A stretch of 64,000 nt of DNA from Rutpela maculata (taxonomy: Eukaryota > Arthropoda > Insecta > Coleoptera > Cerambycidae): assembly GCA_936432065.2 (NCBI GenBank), contig OW386285.2, positions 102,057,869 to 102,121,868 on the forward strand, written 5' to 3'. Positions 58,405 through 64,000 of this stretch are shown here, in pieces. The position numbers and the translations under genes were made by a program. The notes under the pieces are model-generated. The model did not search any database, was not told where the DNA came from, and saw nothing but the letters and a program-made list of their open reading frames with translations. Numbering within the stretch: the stretch's first letter is position 1; every line of letters starts with the position of its first letter.

Positions 58405-59395
58405 TTATGGACTGTCCGGCGGACTAGACCAGCGTATCCGTATCTATTTGGGACCGCTGAAACCGAATCCAAAGTCAGAATTGTCAGATTGGCTGGTTTT
58501 TCACCCCCAACCCCAAAAACACCCCTAAAATAAAAACAAAGTGGTCTGTCCGGCGAACTATACCAGTGTATCCTAATGTGTTTTGACGTGCTGAATCCGG
58601 ATTCGAAGTTAGAATTGACAGATTAGCTCGTTTTTCACCTCCCAACCCCGAAAAACACACACCCCAAAAAAACAGCCTGTCCGGCGGACCAGACCAGTAT
58701 ATTCTTATATAATTGGACCTGCTGAAACTGAATCCGAAGTCAGAATTTTCAGATTGGCTGGTTTTTCACCCTCAACCCCAAAAAACACCCCCAAAACAAA
58801 AACAAAGTGGTCTGTCCGGCGGACTACCAGTGGATCCTTATGTAATTTGACCTATTGAATCCGAATTCGAAGTCGGAATTGTCAGATTTGCTCGTATTTC
58901 ACACCTAACCTCAAAAAACACCCCCAAAACAAAAAAGTTGTCTGTCCGGCAGACCGTACCAGTGTATCCTTATATATTTGGACCCGCTGAAACCGAATTC
59001 GAAGTAAGAATTGTCAGATTGGCTCATTTTCACCCCTACTCCCTAAAAAACAAAATGATCTACCCGGCGGACCATGCCAGTGTATCCTTATGTATTTGGT
59101 AAGGATACACTGGTATGGTCCGCCGGACAGACCACTTTTTGTTTTGTTTTTTGGAGTTAGTGGTGAAAAACGAGCCACTCTGACAATTCTGACTTCGGAT
59201 TCAGTTTCAGCAGGTCCAAATATATAAAGATACACTGGTCTGGTCCGCCGGACAGACCATTTTTTTGGGGGTGTTTTTTAGGGAAGGGGGTTAAAAACGA
59301 GCCAATCTGACAATTCTTCGGATTCGGTTTCAGCGGGTGCAAATACATAGATACACTGGTCTCGTTCGTCGGACAGACCACTTTTTTTTCTTGTG
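58405..59395. repeat. Inverted array of ~130-bp tandem repeats in UGT-2 intron 1
   Basis: Six direct units start with CTGTCCGGCGGAC-like words near 58408, 58547, 58677, 58813, 58942 and 59058. Each contains GTATCCTTAT, GAAACCGAATCCGAAGT, TTGTCAGATTGGCT and an A/C-rich spacer. Three mirrored units follow (GGTCCGCCGGACAGACC near 59117, 59241 and an imperfect one near 59365). The array folds on itself around 59095. It is non-coding and may be a foldback transposon. Confidence 0.9.
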
Positions 59396-59894
59396 GGGCT
59401 ATGTTATTCAAGAAAATTGTACCATCGACCAGTTTATTGAACTTATTACCTAACATCGATGTTGGGGCCCAAGTAAAATAAAACGAATAAAATAAAACGG
59501 ATTTTTAACTGTCTTCAATATATTAGGTAATAAGATTAATTTAACTGAGCTGAATTTTGAGTGACCTTATAAGGAGATTCGATTTTTTTTTATTGTAAAG
59601 TATGACTGATTATCGTAAACTGACATATGAAAACAAATCTCTAGGTATAGAATTACACAAACAATTTTCCAGAAGAGAGTAGAATTTCAGTTGTACGAAA
59701 AGTCAGACGCAAGGAAAGAAATACGTTAGAGCTGTATGTATTTAAACACATTATTCTGTTTGTTGTTTTAGTTTCTTGTTATTGGAAGTGAATGTGCCAA
59801 TTTATTATGCGTTTTTTTCATTTAGAAAATAAAGAGAGGGTTTTTGAAGTGTATTGCAATATTGCACGTCTAAACAGGCAACTATTAGCCCATA
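59396..59894. other. UGT-2 intron 1, middle part
   Basis: Holds a small mirrored pair of the TTAGGTAATAAG motif (59445 and 59521), around an AAAATAAAACG repeat, and otherwise nothing recognised. Confidence 0.45.
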
Positions 59895-60502
59895 CGTTAT
59901 AGTCTGGGAGATGGCGTCAATATTTTATCATCTCAACACGATTTCTTTGTTTTTTAAATGTTAGTTTTCGTTCGAAATACAATTAAAATAAGCGTCAGCT
60001 GGCGCGACCGTGGGGATTAAGAGCGTGGGAGGCTGCGCATTTGGTAAAAATTATTTTTTTTTGCGTCAATCTAACAAGGCTACAAAACTATAAATAGTTT
60101 ATTTATGTAATATAAATGAAAAAAAAATGTGTCAGCTGTAGGGGGCGAAGGTTGTCAGCTGCCCTAGTCAATATGTATAAAAACGCGTGAAAATTCGTTA
60201 TTTCAACAAAGCTGAAATTCATATATACGATAGTTTGCGATATAAAAAAACTATTAATAATTGTCAGCTGACAATACCATGGGACAAAACCTGTCAGCTA
60301 GGCCTTTTAAGTGTACCGCGCGTCCAGGTGCTCACCGCGTATGGTATTTTTAATGCCCCAGTTAACGTAGGAAACTTGAAAGAAAATCATATTTGTATGA
60401 AATATTAGACATACATATTATAGAATATTTAGAGATTGCAATCACTGATTGAGAATAGTCAGGATTAAATAATTTTAGCACATTCAATGCGAATAAAACA
60501 AA

Positions 60503-61577
60503 TCAATTCTCATCTGAATCACTCTCACTGTTGTATTCTAAACTATCTTCCCTTTCGGAAGTGCTATCTGTATGGTATTCCAAATCTATATTTTCCTCAG
60601 ATTCTCGAGCGTCATCGTTCTCATTTTCGTCTTCACAAATATCTGCCGAAAAATATTGAAAATCATTGAAGTGAATAAAAGAGAATTCATGTAGAAATAA
60701 AAGATTATATGCATAGAATACCTGGAATTTCCTCGCTCTCATTTATGACACTTTCAATTTTCGGTAACTGATCGCTTTGAAACCATTTGAAAATATACAT
60801 TTCATCATGTTCTCCCCATCCATAATCAGTTGGCAAAGACAAACTTGGCGTATGAAGATGTGCATGACTCCATAATTGAGCAATGTAAGAAGTTCGCTAA
60901 AAATGCTGTTTCAGTTCTGTCTTACATGGAGGTAACATAGATCCTTCGAAATTCTGGTCAATCTTCAAGACATCTTCTTTCTGATTGACATTATACGCCT
61001 TCATGAAAGTAGCTACGCGTACGAGATTAATAATATAATAATAATAATGATAATGTTTATTTACCATCAATAAAAAACAAAATCGGGTTGTACATAAGGT
61101 AAGTAGTAATTACAAATAGAGAAAAAATATAGTATAAAAAATATATAGTATAAAAATAATATCAAAAGTTTTGTTCAAAATCAACTAAAATTGGAATTGT
61201 AAAATATATACCTAATAGTAATAATTTACATATAGTGAACTTCGTAAATAAACAGGTAGAAATAACCCACAAAAGAAAATCTTGTGGTGGGTTTATTAAC
61301 CTAACTTATAAATTTACAATCTTTGATATTAATATAGTTTTATTAAAGTACATATAAAATGCATTACTGATATTTAATGGTAGTTTGATACTGGGTGACG
61401 ATTTTTGGTGAGGTGACATATATTAAGTAGTTTATTATTTAAATTAATATTCTTGATTCTTTTAGAACCGTACATATGACAAACAAATTCCTTCAGAATA
61501 GTAAAATTCTCTTCCAAATTTTCAGGTGCGCGTTGAAAAATGTTTTGTATTAAAAAACATGCCTCCTGTTGTTTCAA
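60503..61577 (-). pseudogene. CXC-type transposon protein, copy 5 (acidic C-terminus)
   Basis: Minus strand: FQRAPENLEENFTILKEFVC and HMYGSKRIKN (to ~61400); a LINE-tail insertion; FMKAYNVNQKEDVLKIDQNF, LPPCKTELKQHF, a stop, RTSYIAQLWSHAHLHTP, LSLPTDYGWGEHDEM and INESEEIP. A 79-nt intron with good borders (GTATTC...TTTTCGGCAG, 60643-60721) follows, then DICEDENENDDARESEEN and an acidic tail ending SESDSDEN. The blocks match the region before the Cys cluster in copies 1-3, but here the CXC tail is replaced by Asp/Glu-rich sequence. Confidence 0.6.
61025..61375 (-). mobile_element. LINE 3' tail insertion
   Basis: Starts with AATAATATAATAATAATAATGATAATG followed by TTTATTTACC, the reversed tail and 3' UTR of a TAA-type LINE. 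It interrupts the copy 5 coding order. No coding part retained. Confidence 0.5.
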
Positions 61578-61676
61578 ATACAGAATATCTACATTTGAGC
61601 AACGATAAATGTATTACTTATAAAATATTTTGTTACTATTTGTGCATAATATGATTATCTAATATTTCATACAAAT

Positions 61677-61865
61677 ATGATACGGCTAATTTCCTGTGCC
61701 TGCAAGGCGGACTGCGGTGCCCGGTGCGAGTGCAGGAACTCTGGTCTGAACTGCAGCATTATGTGCCGAAGCTGTAGAGGATCCAGCTGCACAAACGGCC
61801 AGTCGTGGATATGCATGATGATCCGGACCACCCTACTTCCCCGTAGATCAATAATGTCAATTGTC
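61677..61865 (+). pseudogene. Isolated CXC-type Cys-rich domain
   Basis: Plus strand: LISCACKADCGARCECRNSG then LNCSIMCRSC and SSCTNG. The spacing C-x-C-x3-C-x3-C-x-C-x6-C-x4-C matches the C-terminal domains of copies 3 and 4. It lies opposite in strand to the other copy 5 pieces, so it is either a second element or an inverted fragment. Confidence 0.6.
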
Positions 61866-62478
61866 TAGCAAAATCAAGTCATTTTCTGAGTATGACAAGT
61901 TAAATATTATTCAATAAATCTTATAAAACACCAATAATATATAAACAGGAATTCGCAACTGGTCTCATCAGCGCAGCCAGGGCAGTTCCACCGGGCACAT
62001 GATGGGCGCGGCCGGCGCGCGGTGACGTTCAAAGCGGCGTAGCTCCGTAATGGGTGACACTACAGAGAAGGCAGATACACCAATGGAAAGTCCAAAGTAT
62101 GAAGATAAATGTTTATTCGGGTACGTTTTCCTCCCCGAGTCTTCATTTATCCGCAATGGCGCAATTTCGGAATTTTTTTAAATTTTTGAAATCTTGACAG
62201 AACTAAAACGGAAAATTATGAACAAAATATGCATGGCACATCTGAAATACGAACGGATATGCTTCTCCTAATCTTTTATGATCATTTCCACCGAAAAAAC
62301 GAAAAAACTAAATTATTTTACCAGATGTGTAGCCTCCCACGCCCTTAATCCCCGGGATTGAGGTAGCTGACACCTGATTCTTCGATAAACAATGAAAAAA
62401 CAACCTGTACTGAAAAAATGAGCTATGTTAAAATGATGTAATTAAAATTGACGCTGTCTCCCAGACTATTAGTGGTGC

Positions 62479-62991
62479 TTTTTGCCATCAGTTGGTACTC
62501 TAACTAAACAAACCAAATATTTTGATTGCAAACTTAAAACCATCCAGACACGCATTGATTTTTTCAAATATGTGGATCTGGAGACAATTATTTCAATTTC
62601 CTTGGATAGCCCGTCATCGTGCCGGCAACTCGATTTTTTAAGGACACTCGCGCTCTAAAACGACTCTCCAGTATCGTATTCTCGCGCATCCTATCATTCA
62701 TTCTTGGCCACACTAATTGAAGAGAAGACAATATAGAACGAAACATTGAGCTGATGTCACTAATTAGCTAATGAGGAAGAGCTTTAGCTTTAGATCAACG
62801 CCTAAAATAAAAATGTCAATATATTCCGAGCTTTGTTTACTTAAGCCTTTTTTGCCTGTTAAGCCTTTCAATTTTTATTTGTCGCATATATTATATTCAT
62901 TGCATAAAGTGCTGTTATCAAAACTATTCATGCTTTATAATACTAAGACCAAATATTATAATTTAGGTTTCCGTATTGATGTGTTTTTCAG
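62479..62991. other. UGT-2 intron 1, last part with repeat fragment
   Basis: 62640-62800 resembles the unclassified repeat at 12540-12655 plus 15799-15910. The intron ends with the acceptor GTGTTTTTCAG at 62981-62991. Confidence 0.5.
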
Positions 62992-63373
62992 GTTCAACGT
63001 GCCTTTTATTGGTCTCACCTCCATGGATGCAATACCGAGAATCCACAGAGCAATTGGAAACTTTATGCATCCAGTTATATATCCCGACTTAAGTTTGTCT
63101 TTCGCAAAAAACTTAACATTCTTTGAAAGAATTCGTAGTTTGTTATTTACATGGGGCGTTCTGTTATATGAACATTTCTTGTACCAAGAAGAGAGTGAAA
63201 ATGCTAAGAAACATTTCGGAGAAGCTATTAGGCCACTTACTGAAATAGAGAAGGATATGTCGATGCTCTTTATTAATGCGAACCCCATATTTCATCAAAT
63301 GAGACCTCTAGGACCTAACACGATTTCAGTTGGAGGAGGAACTCACCTACGGAAGGTTCAATCGTTACCAAAG
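62992..63373 (+). CDS. UDP-glycosyltransferase UGT-2, exon 2
   Basis: The acceptor TTTTTCAG|GTTCAAC restores the codon AG|G (Arg) with exon 1, giving VDRFNVPFIGLTSMD. It continues GNFMHPVIYPDLSLSF, NLTFFERIRSLLF, KHFGEAIRPLTEIEKDMSML, INANPIFHQMRPLGPN and ends GGGTHLRKVQSLPK, the end of the acceptor domain. The donor AAG|GTGCCC is weak but in the conserved family position and phase 0. The equivalent sequence in UGT-1 is fused to exon 1 without an intron. Confidence 0.88.
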
Positions 63374-63746
63374 GTGCCCGTATATTCATATATAAAACCA
63401 TTCTAAAATGTCCTTCTTAAATAAAGAGCAAACTTAATATGAATTGAAATTAACTGTAAAACATTCCTTCTATCATAAAAATTTGTTTGCCGTACACAAC
63501 TACTAGTAGTTTTGCCATCTACCACATTTCAATGTGGTAATATAATTATAATTAATATATTATTATATATATTTTATTGAAAATATTGAAAATTTTAAAT
63601 AAGAGTGGTAAGAATTGCTACTTTTACATATTTGTTTGCACAAAACTATTCTCAATAGAGAATATCCATGAACTTATCTAACTTGATTAAGACTGAATTG
63701 GATTGCAGTATATTTTTTAAGTTTATATTATATTTTTGTCTTTCAG
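63374..63746. other. UGT-2 intron 2
   Basis: 373-nt AT-rich intron, donor GTGCCC and acceptor TTGTCTTTCAG. Nothing else recognised. Confidence 0.8.
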
Positions 63747-63969
63747 GATCTCCAAGATTTTATGGATAATGCAAAAGAAGGAGTGATATATTTCAGTTTA
63801 GGAACTAACGTCAAATCATCCTTGATGAGTGACCACTATAAATCTGTTATTTTAGAAACATTCGCCGAGTTACCATACAAAATAATTTGGAAATTTGAAG
63901 AGGATAAGTTTGCAGAAAATACTAAAAATGTGAAGATTGTCAAATGGGTTCCACAACAAGATTTACTTC
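63747..63969 (+). CDS. UDP-glycosyltransferase UGT-2, exon 3 (gene continues past the window)
   Basis: Begins DLQDFMDNAKEGVIYFSLGT, the start of the UDP-sugar-binding domain, then LETFAELPYKIIWKFEED and VKIVKWVPQQDLL, the first part of the UGT signature. The donor C|GTAAGG at 63970 splits an Arg codon (phase 1), the usual place before the HPN-containing exon. The rest of the signature, the transmembrane segment and the basic tail lie to the right of the window. Confidence 0.9.
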
Positions 63970-64000
63970 GTAAGGTCTTTACTGTTATTTTCTCTGTATA

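Larger units (their letters stand above)
59895..62478. mobile_element. CXC-type DNA transposon, copy 5 locus, in UGT-2 intron 1
   Basis: Inverted repeats: 59908-60060 (TAGTCTGGGAGATGGCGTCA ... GGGATTAAG-GCGTGGGAGGCT) are mirrored at about 62310-62472. TTA flanks both outer ends (a possible 3-bp duplication). Inside are CXC-type protein pieces on the minus strand (60503-61577) and a separate Cys-rich piece on the plus strand (61677-61865), plus a LINE tail at 61025-61375. Confidence 0.6.

Noticed and set aside
58405..59395. CRISPR-like array
   Set aside because: Units are ~130 bp, diverged throughout, partly inverted, with no short conserved repeats and unique spacers; eukaryotic context.

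Overview
The window is nuclear DNA of an insect, possibly a beetle (the order is inference). It is AT-rich and spliced, carries two insect-type UDP-glycosyltransferase (UGT) genes, and is otherwise almost entirely transposable elements and their remains. No bacterial, organellar or CRISPR features were seen.

Layout. (1) 1-12140: a PIF/Harbinger-like DNA transposon, cut at the window edge, is split by a young, nearly intact Ty3/gypsy LTR retrotransposon (766-11154; 2178-bp LTRs, TSD ATTC, tRNA-Lys primer site, gag, -1 frameshift site, pol). (2) 12400-15910: an old solo LTR of the same retrotransposon family, itself split by a Tc1/mariner-like element, sits in an unclassified repeat. (3) 16244-17092, minus strand: the first exon of UGT-1. 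(4) 17093-25000: LINE, hAT-like and P-element-like remains, including a 5'-truncated LINE with a TATTC tail. (5) 26066-42470: three copies of a DNA transposon family encoding a protein with nuclease-like acidic motifs and a C-terminal Cys-rich (CXC) domain. One copy is opened by a stack of nested insertions, most with recognisable target-site duplications. (6) 43100-45600: an R1-like LINE split by a foldback element. (7) 45905-52520: a large inverted duplication of LINE and CXC-transposon sequence centred near an (AT)n tract of about 278 bp, with an R4/Dong-like LINE inserted in one arm. (8) 52041-54525: a fourth CXC copy split by a palindromic Transib-like element with 5-bp CGACG duplications. 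(9) 57299-63969, plus strand: UGT-2 exons 1-3. Intron 1 holds an inverted array of about 130-bp repeats and a fifth CXC-transposon locus.

How the genes relate. UGT-1 and UGT-2 are divergent paralogs whose start codons are about 40 kb apart. Both encode the signal peptide and acceptor-binding N-terminal half of an ER UGT. UGT-2 runs on into the nucleotide-sugar half and off the right edge. UGT-1 has a good splice donor, but its remaining exons were not found in the 16 kb to its left. Everything between and inside them is transposon-derived, and only the gypsy element at 766-11154 looks recently active.

The most interesting material is the CXC transposon family. At five loci, recurring protein blocks lie in a consistent order: an SLK-TR-KR block, an EEADSRI block, a DTDV block, a TGCD-TSKIGT block and a Cys-rich tail. 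Three loci have recognisable terminal inverted repeats. The order of acidic motifs resembles FEN/XPG-type PIN nucleases. The proposal that this protein is the transposase is an inference.
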